Positions 1 to 12,788 of a stretch of DNA of 64,000 bases are shown piece by piece. The position numbers and the translations under genes were made by a program. The first letter of the stretch is position 1; each line of letters begins with the position of its first letter. The notes below the pieces were generated by a model. The model saw only the letters and a program-made list of their open reading frames with translations, was not told the DNA's origin and did no database searches. The stretch covers positions 106,171,565 to 106,235,564 of the forward strand of contig CM050451.1 of NCBI GenBank assembly GCA_027563935.2, written 5' to 3'. Source of the DNA: Costus lasius (taxonomy: Eukaryota > Streptophyta > Magnoliopsida > Zingiberales > Costaceae).

Positions 1-349
1 CATCTTTTGGAATGCATACTTATTCAGCATCACATCCATGGTTCATTGATGTGTATCACGTTATACATTCCTGATTTGGCTATGCAACAAGTGATTCCTC
101 TAGTGTTGTCCAGTGGTGTCAACTTGATTACGAAAGGAATAAATACGCTGTATTCCGCGAATTGCTCTGTGGTTTTGTATTTGTCAATTAATCACAAAGC
201 AGCAAACTGGCTTGTTGATTATGCCAGGGAGAATATGCAATCTAATGCTTGGATGAGTTGTAAATTGGCCAAGTAAGCTGGCCAAGCTAGTACTTGCTGA
301 TGTAAAAGGTTAACTGATAATAAAGGTTGTGTTGTGTAAAAAAAAAAGA
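1..349 (+). mobile_element. Possible 3' end of a LINE-type retroelement (RNase H-like tail, A-rich end)
   Basis: An open frame from 7 to 276 ends in a stretch (around NHKAANWLVDYARENM) that loosely resembles the C-terminal helix of the RNase H domain in plant LINEs, where an alanine-rich segment follows a basic patch. After the stop come an AATAAA-like signal near 320 and a run of ten A at about 340-349, as expected for the 3' end of a LINE or of a retrocopied transcript. The frame starts at the window edge, so the rest cannot be seen. It could equally be the 3' end of an unrelated transcript. Confidence 0.27.
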
Positions 350-350
350 A

Positions 351-3300
351 GTTAAGCACAAAGCAAAAAATACGATGAATCACGCTATACATTCCTTGGT
401 GACATTGCCATCTCTAGCATCTCCTATACCAATTGGTACAATAATAAAGTCCAAGTGAGAGCATACATGGATAAGTTTACTCAACATATCAATTGAGCAA
501 TAATACTTTACATTGTAAACGGTAGGCATAATTCAACCCTAACATACTGTTTCCTTGGAAGGAAAACCACAGGAATGGAAAAATTATAGAGTTTACCTTA
601 ATTCTATCAGCCAAGAGATCGGATCTTGAGCAAAAAGATCCTGTTGTTTCTCTTTCCCTAAAGAATGAGACCAACTTCCATTCCTTATATAGCCTTTCCA
701 ATGCTATTAACAAGCAAGTTGCTCTTAAATGCTTCGGCTAAAGCTGTGTACTTGCATTAAAAGACGGATAGGAATACCTCATGTTATTATCTATCATCAC
801 GGGAAAAATCTCATCAAATTCATTGATTTTAATTACCCAACCATTATTGAGGACCAGCAACAAATTATATTACATTTTATTCAAGTTTAGAAATCTCTTT
901 GGCCTGTTCCATTAAATCAGTCACATCCTACTTGGCTTTATATGTACCCACTCTTGCATTTATATATATGGTTTAAGCCTATTGTAATGGTAGGAATTAT
1001 ATTTCTCGTGTCTCCGCTTCAACTTATTTATCTTCTCATCCTTCTAGTTTCTATTATATTCTTCTTTCTTCCTCTGTTCTTTTATGTCATGCGTAACACT
1101 CATTGACTTGACTATCATAATGTTTCATTTTCCTCATACTCCAAAATGCTTTCTTGTATGTCTCTGAGATTCGAGTGATTGAAACAAGAGATTCAGGATA
1201 TTCCTACAATACTAGTTATGTTCAGTTTAGCTCAATTTCAACATGTAACTTGCAAAAATAAATGGCAATACATTAGAGCAAAGTTTCAAATTTCATCATT
1301 TCAGATATTATAATGCAACCTATCCTTTTGATCAATTTACAAGAGAAAACAAACAAGCAAACCTGGGAATCTTCCAGCATCTAGCATTTAATGTTACTAC
1401 TTGTATAATATTACTGACAGAAAAAATCAAACAGAAGAGTTATTACAAAAGGCTTGCAATAATATTTTACTGGCATAATTAAACTGACGGAAGTAATATC
1501 AAAACAACCACAGGATTAGCATTTGTCATTTTTGCAATAAGGCAAGTCGTGAGGTAGGATTTAGACCTAAAGATCTTATTATAAACAACTAGAGTCTTCA
1601 CCAAGCATTTATCCACTAGTTCAACAAAAGGACCAAATAAATTTCCTTGATTTCTTTATACACCTTTGAGAAAACAAAAGGTGTATAAAGTAACATCATT
1701 TTAACAAACATATCGTCACAAATGTAACATCATGCCTCCTTACTGATTATTGAGTTGCACACACTGAATATTTAATTATGCACTCAATAGAACTAGTGTT
1801 TAAAAGAAGAGCTAGTGTTTAAAAGAAGAAAATAGCTAAAAGTGCTTTATCAAATCTAGTTTACTTTTTCTCTCTGATGAGAGGGCGTTTTGATCACTCA
1901 ATCAAGAATTCATGATTGATCTAAAAGCCATGTGTTGTAGCCACTTTGTTGCCGAGGAGATGTTATCTACTAAATGGATGTCATGCCTCGGCCTACTATC
2001 TGAGTAGGGGACTTTGAATGGATTTTTTAAGTGCATTCAAATTTGTCCTTATTCCCTCATATGATGTTTGTTGAGAAGAGTTGGCAAATACTACAAGAGT
2101 TGCCTTAAGTTTTTTGTCACATGATATAGTGTTACGTGTGAGCTATTATTGTCATATGCTAATACAATAGCTTATGATGCTGCTGCTTCAGCATCTGAGT
2201 GATGCGCGTGAGCTTTGTGTTTGTTTGCTGTTCTCATCCTAGTGTTTGTTTATTATGGTCTAAAGTTTTTGCTAAACTAGTTTCTACCTCAATAGATTTG
2301 TTCTCAATCGAGACCTCCAAAGAGAGCTTTGACAATGTCTTCAGTTGTGCCCGTTTTTATGGCCATCATCAATCTAGCGGTACCTCCTCTATTTCCACTA
2401 GTTTTGAGATTAGTGCCTTCGTAGAGAGTCTTGTTGCAAGACTATGTGGGTTAGAATTTTATTGCAAGACTTCAATTTTTATTGTTCTTATTGATTATTA
2501 TGTTTTATGATAATCAATCTTTCACTTGACAATCTATATTATTCATAAAAGAATAAAGCATATTGAAATTGATTATAACTTATTATGTTTACGATCAACC
2601 CAATCTTATTATTCTTGTCCTCCACGGTAGGGACAGAAAAAATAAACAATCTATCTCCAACCCTAGAAGGGATGGATACTAAAAGGCTCTTATTTGTTAT
2701 CTCTATTTCAAATTGGCGTGTTAGTATTGCCTCAATGTATAATTCTACGTATTGAAATTATAGTTCACTACAATTTGTTGACTCATTATATCAACAATAC
2801 AATTTTCTTTTTGTGCCAAAGTATATCAACAGTAATTTTAAAAGTAAATGAGACAGCAAAAATACTAAACATGTCAATTTTAATCACTCTAGATTTGACA
2901 TGTCATTGCCTAACCAATTTTAAGTGTTGAATCTAATTTAACTCAACCACTTCAATATTGATCTACACCAGAGAAAGCTAGTACTATAAATTAACTTAAT
3001 ACTGTGTTTCCTTTTGAGAAAAAAGAAGCATAGTGATGGAAAAGTAAAAAAGAAAAAAATATCAAGGCGGAAGGATACATAATTTTAAGTGATTATTTGT
3101 TGCACACAGCAGCGGAAAGCAGAGCATAGTAACCGGGGGAAGCACCATGGGACGGGGCCAGCAAGGTCACAGGGCGACAGAAAGCTGGGAGGCAGGCGCA
3201 CAACTGACAAGAGAGAGAAATGAAATGACTGCCAACAAAGAGAAAGGGGGCCGAGAGAAGGGAAAACAATATGGATAAGAGAGGAGGCAGAGAGGATGGA

Positions 3301-3903
3301 GTAGAAAGGCGCAGACGTTTCATCCGATTCGAAAAGAAACAAAAAGGAAGAAAATAGATTCATTATTCTTTTCATCCAAACCTATCCACCCAGGGAATGG
3401 AAAAAAAAGGGTGACTTCTTTTCTATCCAACTCTTTCCATCCAAAAAAACAGTGGACAAGACAGCACAATTGGGCGCCGTTTTGTTGCCACATACACGCC
3501 GCAAAACTCCAAGCCTCATCAAAAGTGAATCAAGTCAACGTAGCAATCAAAATATTAACCTGCAACGAAATCAGTACAAAGGGTAATAAAAATAATTATT
3601 TTCTAACTAGAAGGTACAAAGGCAACAGTTCCTTGCAGAACAAATAAAATTGCCTGAATCCGAAACCACTCGAGTATTAAAGGGCAGTTTAGTATGGCAT
3701 CGACCATAAAGCACATTCGGAGCACAGAAATGCCGTTAAAGATTGAAAAAAAATAATACAAATGCAGCTCAGCTGCTGCTCCTCAAACACAAAATCTTTT
3801 CTAAGAATTAGAAGGTGGCACAGAAATGGCATAGGACACAGCTTTTCCTTCTCTATTCCGAGCTGGAAACCAAGAGAGCGAGACGAGTAAAACAGGCGCA
3901 GTA
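351..3903. other. Intergenic, no gene recognised
   Basis: AT-rich DNA with only short, unconserved open frames. I see no family motif or splice-consistent chain of exons on either strand. The stretch at 3080-3320 is more GC-rich but does not translate into anything I recognise. The RPN9 3' untranslated region should lie at the right-hand end, just below 3904. Confidence 0.5.
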
Positions 3904-6900
3904 TCAAGCTAAATCATGTCCAACGAGATCAGGTGTCTCTGCTTCGACGGTCGACAGGGCTGTCCGTACCTTTTCTACCCAGGCATCCAATTGATTGTGC
4001 AAAGATTTGATCTGCGGAATCCCCAAAACTCTCGGTTGCACCCATGAGACGTGTACTGTACTATCAACTTGATCTATTATGCCTTCAATAAGATGAACCT
4101 ATAAAGAGTTGCCCGAGTATCCTCGCCAAGTTACTTATATGATACAGAAACAAAATACATGCTAGATGAGAATCAAGAGTTCTGATTGATATAATTTAAA
4201 TAGAATAAATAACATAGTATTGATACCGGGATTCAACGTAGATTGAGAATCCGTTTTTTGAAAGGCTCGAGAAGATAATTATTCCACCAAACACGACGGC
4301 CATATAAATAATAACCTTGACCAGAAAAATCGCAAAGTACAAAAAGAAAGAAGAAGGCTACAGATAGCTAATTATTTGAAAATTACCCAAGTAACGAGGA
4401 CAACTGAGAGTACAACCTAGAACAAATATAAAATGATTTTTTTTCGTATCAAATACATGGAGTATATATAACCTATACAAAAAGGAATTCTTTTTCGTAT
4501 AAAATATGCTAATCTGGTCAGTACAGTTCAGATGGGACGCTAATAACATAAACGAAAAATGTAAAACACAGAAAAGAATCTAAATATAAGAAGCCGTAAG
4601 AAAGTTGAAGAGAAACTCGCCAAGAATTATCAACAAATGCAAATCAAGATACACACTAACATAGATGGATATAGTACTCTAGCACCGAGAAAATAAGGAG
4701 AAAGCAACAGAGTGTGCACGTACGGAGGTATAGTGGAAATTAAATTGACAATAATATGTTAAAATCATCATGCAAAATCCATGCACACCAGTGAATTCCG
4801 TGCACAGCATAGCAAAGTCAATTGCAGAGAAACTAAAGTAAAAAAAGGAATAATGGAAAAGAGATAAGTGAACATGCACCACTCAAGACTAAAATTTCTT
4901 CCTGAGAGACAAGCGACCAAACGAATTATGCGACTAATCATTTGCTGAATACAAAAAAAGGGGGAAAAACTAGGTAAACTTACAGAAAGAGCTTTCATAA
5001 GAAGACACTCAACATCTTCAACGGAAAGTTTAGTTCTCTGTGCAACAATACTTAATGGTATGGTTCGATCCTCAGCTGGCCGACTGCAACAAATTGATTG
5101 TGTCAATTTGTCAATTACGGGAAAAAGGAAAGATTATGCATCTTGGAAAAGAAAACATAGAAAAGGCATAAGTTTCCTATCAAGATTTTACCTAAAAATA
5201 ATTTCCATCAAACACAGAATATTGATTTTTTCAAGTAGCTTCCTCTCATTCTCTAATAACGCAGGTTGTGCACTCAAAGCAGTATTATGGATCCGGCATA
5301 GTTCTTGATAACGAACCAGATTTCCAGAGTTAAACGCCTGAAGAATATGATAGAGCCACTCAACTTTGGTTCCAATAAGACTATTGATCTGCAACAAATA
5401 AACACTTAAATATTTGAGTAGAGGTGGTAAGCCACAATGAAAACAACTGCAGAAACTAGAAAATAAACATTTGCAAAAAGATGCGAGTATATGGAGAATC
5501 AGGATATATTTGAAGACAACCAAGAGGAAATTTTTAACGAATCAAGATATGTATGAAGAATCAAGAGGAAATTCAATCATGAACAGCATGAAGACAGAAA
5601 TATTGACGAATTAGCATAGTTATGCACAAAAATCTCATAAATTTTTTAAAGAAAATAAATAAACAGATGAAGATACCACTCAAAAGTTTAAAAATCCCTG
5701 CCTATGATTACGTCTATCCTAGACAGATTAAAAATAAATTGATATCGAAGAAGAACACAAAATAAATCAATGCCAAAGAAGAATATACAACAGTGAGTTA
5801 TGTGACGATAGTGTGTACATATCATACATACGAGTCACTTTCTACTTGGATTCAGGCGCGAGTTATGTCACGACTAACCAAGGGGAACAATTTTGCACCC
5901 AAGATAGAATGTGCAAAATTAGCTCACCAGAGGAACAAAAACACAGCCTTTAGACGTACAGAGTATTTTTTTTAGTTTAGTGTAATACATAAGTGATAAT
6001 AGTGCACAAGGGCCACAATCCTTCAGGCCTTGGTGTTTGTCCATTCTTCATGTTGGATGTGATTCTCCTTTTTATTAGAATGATATATGTATGCCTTTCA
6101 TTGAGCTTTACGGTTCAGGTGTCTGGTTCGACATGTGTTGCATATTAAAATGATTGATTATTTCATCGTAATTGAGGCAGGGTGGTAAATCAGCATAGGT
6201 TCGTCCAACCGAAAAGCTTAGGGCGTGACAGTAAGCTCATAATTGCTGCCACAACCATCGAAGTTCCAAGATCAACTAACATGATTATTAAGAGTTACAC
6301 ACTTGCACCATTTCTATTAAAATAGGGAGAAGTTTTAACTTCTATTTACCATCTGAAATATGAAATAAAGTAAACTTATGGAGAACAAAGAATTTTAGGA
6401 CCTGAAGAATTTGCCCATACGTTAGTCCAAAAATTATTAATCAAGATAATAACTTCAAAACAAATACTATAATATTAACACTATTCATAACATATTTTTA
6501 AACTATGGTTTCGAAATGCTCTAGCACAAATCACTCAGAGTCAGCAAATCAATAACGTAATCGTACAGGGGAATTAAAATAAGGTTATTCCTAATATTCC
6601 CTGAATATATACCTTTCTAACTAACACCATCATCTCTGTAGGTTTATTTTAAAGGGAAAAAGAGATCAGTCACTTTTAATAGTAAACCAAGCTACTCCTC
6701 ACAAGGATAAGCAATTAATTCACAAATTTAATGATAGTTCCCCAAACCAAATACTAGGATGGGAAAATATGTGCAAACAAGATATATCAGCAACCCTAGG
6801 GAATTTGCTTAAACATATTATAACAGTAATCAACCACGCAAATTTAATTTTCAAATACTACTAGTGAGACCCTTCTCAGTCCAAGCTAGGATCACTACAT

Positions 6901-9900
6901 TTTTAGGTTTAACACTATTTATCTCAATGGCGCTGACATTAGTATATTGGTTATTGGTAACTCATTGGGTGGATACATTATGCTACTCTCAATATGGAAC
7001 AAGATTCCTTGACTGAAACAGCACAAGAAGCGCAATAAGATATGTGAGGGTGCACTGTCTAATCCGGATTGGCCTTAAAAAAAAAAAATCCGGATTGGCA
7101 TTTGATTCCATGATTGATAGTATGAGAAATACCAAAACGATATGCACGACCACCACCAAAAAAGAAAGTCAGCTGACTGCTGCACATTAAACTCAATTAA
7201 TAATTAAAGAGAAAAATAAGCATTTATGGCCATACAGAACAAGCAATCAAGAAATGCTGTCACGTAGCAGCACATAAAACAATAACACACCAACAAGTAA
7301 TAATTTTCTTTACGTAACATCCAACACTACTATTGAGTTTTTCCCCTTTTTCCAAACTAATTAGGGAGCTTTATCCACCAGGTATACTTAGTCTACCAAG
7401 AAAATGCATAAATTAAGTTAAAACAAATAGGCATGTACAATTTTACCAATAACATTCACTTACAATTGGATGTGCAAGCAATTCCCCAAAGTTGTATATG
7501 TTTTCTCCCAGCAACGCAGCAAGAGAAAGATCAAAGGCCAAATCCTGAAAATTGGAGTTGTGCTAGAATTTGTGAGTAGACCATCAGCATTTTTACCAAT
7601 TATTGGTTTAACAATCACAAAAGAAAAATGTAAAATTCTCATAATTCAAAACTAGGTATTCTTAAGGACTTGAGAGAAGTTCCAGTAAGTGTTGTCAATA
7701 TCGGATTGCAAAGCCAAAAATTCACAATGTGACATAGTGGGCAAATAGCGAAAGTCTAATAAGGTGGTTGAAACATATGTTATATTCATAACAAAATAAG
7801 TTATATTCAAATAAAAATAAGCTGCATTAAAAAAATAAAACAAGTTATATAAATTTGACATGTTACTAACTCAACTCAAGGCATAAGTTCAATTTTTCAA
7901 GCTTAAAACATAATACTAGGAAGACAAAACAAAGACAAAATTCAAAACAAAATATTGAAAACACTAAATAAGGATAAAAAAGAAAAATTTATTCATTCTG
8001 CCTTTTCCTCAACATAATCATCATTCTATATATCCTTCAACTTCTTTTGAATCCTCAAAATCAATATCTTCTAATTTTTTTTCTGATTCTTCCAAGAATG
8101 CATCTTCTTTTACTTCAACCACATTCTTTTTTCCTCTTTTGGTTAAAGAAAATGCACTTACCAAACCTTTTCTTATTTAGATGCAACACCATCACAACAC
8201 TAGAGGGGCCTTTTTTTTTTTATCTATGCCTAGTATTAGTATATGTTATATGCTCTCCAACCCCTAAAGTCCTATAAACATCTTCTCAATTAAGGGCATT
8301 ATCATTTTTATCCTCAAGACTTTCATTCCCTGCATCATCTTCATCACCGTCCATATTTTGCTATTTCCGCCTCGTGTGCAGTCTCTGCAGCATGAAAAGC
8401 ATCTACAATGGTGAAAGTAGCAAAACCCGCCACACTACAAGCATTGGGTTGCCAAATGCTCAGAATCCTACCACAAAAATGCTATGGCAGCACAATAGCA
8501 CAACATTAGTTCCAATAAATTAGTGATTAAACAATGTAGAAATGTAGAAATCTTGCCATCCTAATGAAAAACATATTTTTCTCTAATCAGTAAAAAGTAT
8601 ATTTATCTTCTCCGACAAGATTTTCCTAATGAACATGGGCGCATAATAATATAATATTTCATCTTTTACCAAATTGAGTTGCTACCTATACACTAGAATT
8701 GTTACAATTTTTAATTATAGACAGATGATAAAATACGTATTTATGATAAGATCTAGATAGTTCTCCTCAATTATTTATTACTTATCCATTTTCTTTCTTG
8801 CCCCTATCCTTATAAACTAAGATAGGAACAAAAACTTCTAGCCTCCTTCAAATATTAAATGGATTCAAGAAAAAAATTGCCAAATTCGAATTGCCTTTAC
8901 AAAAAGCAACTGGCATCTGGCCTTGGAGATTGTCAGGAGCTTATGATGGCAAAATAGGAATAAACTAAAGAATGGTAATAGAAAAATTTACAACATGACA
9001 CCTAAATGAATCTGCAAGGATGCATGAAAACAAGTATCACTTACAGAATATCAACTAATTTTAAAAAATGGTTATTTTACTTTCTTTCCAAAATGATATA
9101 TCACATTTACCAGCTTGAACGAGGCTGACAGAGACTCTACTGAAGTGTAAGCCAAATAGAGAAGAGCACTTTTGTAGAACTCCGCAAATTCTTGTCGAGA
9201 TTTATAATACTGAGAAGATATCCAATAATAGCTCGCGTGAACAGAAGGATCAATATCAGTCATGCTATCCAATGTGCTCTTTCCCTCTTCCAGAAGCTTT
9301 TTGCACTCCTTTTGGCAACCTTTTTCTAGATAAAATGTGGCAATTTGCATCTTGGCATAGAGAATAGGCTCCTCAATCCGCGACTCTCGAGTAGCTCGTA
9401 GTTTTTCAATTATTCCCTCAAGATAACTAATTGCAGCATCTTTATCAGAATACTGACGTGATACCACCGTGGCAAATTGAGCAAGCTTGAGGAGATTGAT
9501 TTTTGTCTCGAAGTCTGTAATGAAGTTATGATACAACTGTATAAGGGCATCACCAGCCTACAAAGGAAGAAAGAATTGTTAAAAGTGTGTCTAAAAGCAT
9601 GAATCTCACTAAAGCATTAAGAAAAATCTCACACGTGCTAAATGAGGAGAAACTATTAGAGAGAATTGGCATAATATGAGGGAATGTTAATTCAGCCTGA
9701 CATATAAAGCAATTAACTTCCTAAATCATGTAATATTTTCCTCATTCATAATATATGGTCAAAAGAGGAATTAACTAAAAACTTATGCATAGTACACAAC
9801 TATAATTTTGTTAATCTCAAACTTAATAAAACATCGTAATCATGGACCTTGAGTGACTAGTTGATATTGTTAAAATAATAGCATGTTAGTATTAGAAGTT

Positions 9901-10665
9901 CAGTCCCATGTTGCTTAAACTTATATTTACAGCAATAGAAAATCCATGTAATATCCCTCGCTTTTATTCATACTAAAATTCTTTCCTCTGAATTCGGAAT
10001 GAAAGTCAAGTTCCTCTCTTCTTCAACCCTAACAACCTCTCTCCCTCTGCAACTGGCTTGTACTCGATTTCCTGTTGCTCCATCCAAATACCTATATTTT
10101 AAATCCAGGGAACACAATATAATAACAGAAGATAGAAAGATTTTTTATGATAGAATATAAGCATTTACAAATAAGACAACCGTAATATACTGAACTGCAG
10201 AACAAGAGCAGAATCTACATGTGTCAAGAAACCTGAATGCTAACGTTCAATTAGAAAATTCCACAGGAGCCATAAATTTCAAAAGAAAAATCTACGATCC
10301 GGGAATGTCTGCTCGGGGACGAACGTTCTCTACCTGCAAGATCTAATTTTTACCACACCAAATTTCCAATTAAAGCCATGATCCATCTACACATTTTATA
10401 CAGGAAAAAAGAATCACAGGCGCGTATCCAAAGGGGAATATTAAACCAAATCCACACTGACAACTCGAAACCCTAGGAAGAAACAAATAGGAGAAAGAGG
10501 GGGAGGCCCGACCTGGACGACGGCCAAGGCGACGAACTGCTCTAACTTAATGGTGAGCTGGTGCCACAGTTTGCGCTGATATAAGTCCGCCAGCGCGTTG
10601 TACCAGTCGGCGAGCTCCGGCTGCGCGTTGCACTGTGATTCCAGGTACTGGAGCGCCCCCGCCAT
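3904..10665 (-). CDS. RPN9: 26S proteasome non-ATPase regulatory subunit 13 / RPN9 (PCI-domain lid subunit)
   Basis: This is a structural subunit of the 19S regulatory particle lid, acting in ubiquitin-dependent protein breakdown in cytosol and nucleus. Six exons on the minus strand: 10513-10665, 9111-9557, 7464-7544, 5192-5388, 4984-5083 and 3904-4098. All introns are GT-AG and the frame closes to give 390 residues, against about 386 in Arabidopsis. The N-terminus (MAGALQYLESQCNAQPELAD), the TPR-like helices of exon 2 (residues 52-200), the LLEKINILCLMEIIF segment and the winged-helix part of the PCI domain (SRPAEDRTIPLSIVAQRTKL through the VHLIEGIIDQ region, about 292-336) all match the plant family closely. 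The start is the only ATG ahead of the conserved N-terminus. Nothing looks broken. It is divergent from ATAD3. The 1.5-3 kb of AT-rich DNA in introns 1-3 is mostly anonymous. Confidence 0.96.
7980..8370 (-). other. Acidic coding-like remnant inside RPN9 intron 2
   Basis: Read on the minus strand, this intronic stretch encodes broken runs rich in Glu, Asp, Lys and Ser, such as VVEVKEDAFLEESEKKLEDI, with stops and frame changes between them. Acidic low-complexity tails of this kind occur in many plant DNA-transposon proteins, but no catalytic motif is visible. I list it as decayed, formerly coding DNA of unknown origin. Confidence 0.2.
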
Positions 10666-11460
10666 TGATAGGATGATCGAGTCCCTTCCTCTCCAAGAAC
10701 AAATCGCAGCAACTCGGGAGGAATCTTAAACCCTAACTTGGACCAATCTCCGGTTGGATCTTTCTCTGTTCCGTTCGATTCTATGTGCAGCAACTGCGGG
10801 TTTCGGCGAAAACCGAGAGTTGAGCGAGAGAGAGAGAGAACAATGAATTAAAGCGGCATCGAGCCTCCGAATGACCGTTGAATGATGGATGCAATGAATC
10901 CTGACGGTTGGATGGGTGGAACCGCTGCGAAGCATGGAGTATAGTGATTCGCAGCTGTGGGGATGTAAACAGAAGACAGCGATTCTATAAAATGAGAAAA
11001 GTACGCGTAGAGTCTTTGCCGTGTGAGGCATGTGATGCTTTGCCTACCCTGATGGGTGGATGACTTGTGGCCCAAGCGATGCCGCCGTCCCAGCTATCGA
11101 TACGATTTTTATTTAAAAATTGTTGGGAAACAATCTTACCATCCAACCGGATTTTATGAAAACCCCCTCACTCAATTTTAATATTCTAGCATCATTACTG
11201 CCCAGTACCAAATGTGTGTACGAAGCTCTTCTTGCTAATACAAGTCATTTCGGATCATTGGATATAGAAATTAAAATTGAACCGGGCCGGTTCAGGAAAC
11301 TCAGTCATGTAGCTTTATCTTTCATCCGGTCTGGCTTGGGCCGCAAGTCACGATGAACGCATCAAATCGACGTCCGTAAATGCCCCAGGAGGCTAGTACG
11401 AGATCTCGTCCCCTCATTTAAACACCTCTTTCGCGGCGGTTTAACTTCTAGATTCCCTAC
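10666..11460. promoter_or_regulatory. Original shared promoter region between RPN9 and ATAD3
   Basis: This is the gene-free spacer between the two divergent start codons, interrupted on its right by a solo LTR. The RPN9 leader should lie in 10666-10860 on the minus strand. On the plus strand a TATA-like CATTTAAAC at about 11416, followed by GC-rich leader-type DNA up to 11460, would fit the former ATAD3 core promoter. After the LTR ends, the leader seems to resume at 12771, only 18 bases before the ATAD3 ATG. No experimental start site can be inferred. Confidence 0.45.
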
Positions 11461-12770
11461 TGTCACGCCCTCGTCGGAACGGTCTAAAAACAGCGCTTAT
11501 CCGTTTCCTAGAGCCGTTCGGTGGAACACCGGGAACGTGATCGTGCTAGGGTTTCCGGACCGAATCTCGTCCCCAAATTCGAAACCTTAGTTCCCCGCTC
11601 AATTTGAATCCCCAATTTACAAATCGCGCTCAAGAAACCCTAACCCTAATCAAGAAATCCGGAAAGAACCGATTAAAACCAAAACCCTAAATTGATAGCT
11701 TTCCTCGATTTTGACCGAAAGTCAAAATCAATTCCTCAGCGCCAATTACCGAATTAATCTCGCCCGCTTACGTAAGCCGGTCGACTGCTGACGTCACCCA
11801 ACTCGCCGAAATCCGCAGCGCCCAAATTTGCGTCGGCTGACGTCGTCTTGCGTCGGCGTTCTGATTTCGTCCGAAATCGCGAAATCGAAATTACTTTTCG
11901 ATTTCGTTGACTGCGTTGACGCTCCTCGTTTCGAACGCCCAACGCGTCCGAAACCGTCGTCTTCGCAGCGCGAGCGCACACCTGCGTTCGCTCGCGGCTC
12001 GCCGGAGGAAGGAGCTGGCAAGGGAGGAGATTCCGCCGGCGTCTTCGCCTTACCGCCGACCGGAGTCGCCCCTGCCCTCGTCGTCGGCCAAGAACGCCTC
12101 TACACTCGTCGTCGACGCGCGGATGAACACCGAAGCAGAGGAACGTCGCCGCTGTGAAGGAGAACAGGGGAATAACGCTTCGAACCGGGGAACGAAGTCA
12201 CCGGGGAAGACGAACAGTGGAGGGGGAAAAGCTTCACTTCTATTCTTGTAATAAAAAGTTACAAAAACCCACTCCTCTCGTCGCTCTTTCTCTGCTCGTC
12301 GGCGAAGCCTCTCAACGCCGTTACACGCTCTCGCTCAGAACTCGATCGTCGATGCTCTCTTCGGCCCCCGTCTCCGATCCCGATCTCGTCTGCCTCGTCG
12401 GACCTTTATAGGGAGACTCGCGCCGCCTCTGCTCTCCGCCGCGACTGTGTTGTCAGCTCCGAAAGTCTCGCGGAGACGACGACGCCGCGTCCGAACATCT
12501 CCCCAAAGCCGCCTTCGTAGCCCGCTTCTTCCGCTACGAACTACTTCTCCAGCGCCGCACGAGCCTCCGCCTCGCGTCCAGTTCCAGTCGTCTCCGCCTT
12601 TCGCGTGTGGCCACCAAGCTAGCAGCCGCCCGCTTCCTTCGGCGAGGAGCTCACGTTCGAGCCTCGCTCCGAATCCATCGATTTGATTCGTCAAAATTGG
12701 ACCATGAACTGGGTCTCCTGTGTGGACTTGGGCTTGGATTGAGCCGAACCGGAAATCTCAGGGGCTGACA
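11461..12770 (-). mobile_element. Solo LTR in the ATAD3 5' leader
   Basis: A GC-rich block of 1310 bp begins TGTCACGCCC and ends GGGGCTGACA, so it has inverted TGTCA/TGACA ends. Its left part (the genic-looking CCCTAACCC tract, TGACGTCA motifs and a GATTTCGT-type stretch) resembles the LTR at 47140-48315, which sits next to a gag. Flanks are CCTAC on the left and CCTGC on the right, consistent with a 5-bp target duplication carrying one mutation. No internal region or second LTR is present, so it is solo. It lies antisense to ATAD3. The many open frames inside it are by-products of its high GC content. Confidence 0.72.
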
Positions 12771-12788
12771 CCTGCCACCTCCGAATCG

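Noticed and set aside
6180..6240. LTR end (GGGCGTGACA) in RPN9 intron 3
   Set aside because: Only a ten-base word matches; no partner end, GC-rich body or target duplication could be found nearby.
11828..12694. Several overlapping GC-rich open frames of 75-119 codons on both strands
   Set aside because: They lie within the solo LTR, overlap in all phases, and show no family motif; high GC content removes stop codons.
12720..12788. Upstream in-frame ATG extending ATAD3 by 23 codons
   Set aside because: Those codons mostly lie in the LTR (up to 12770), and the family N-terminus begins at the ATG at 12789.
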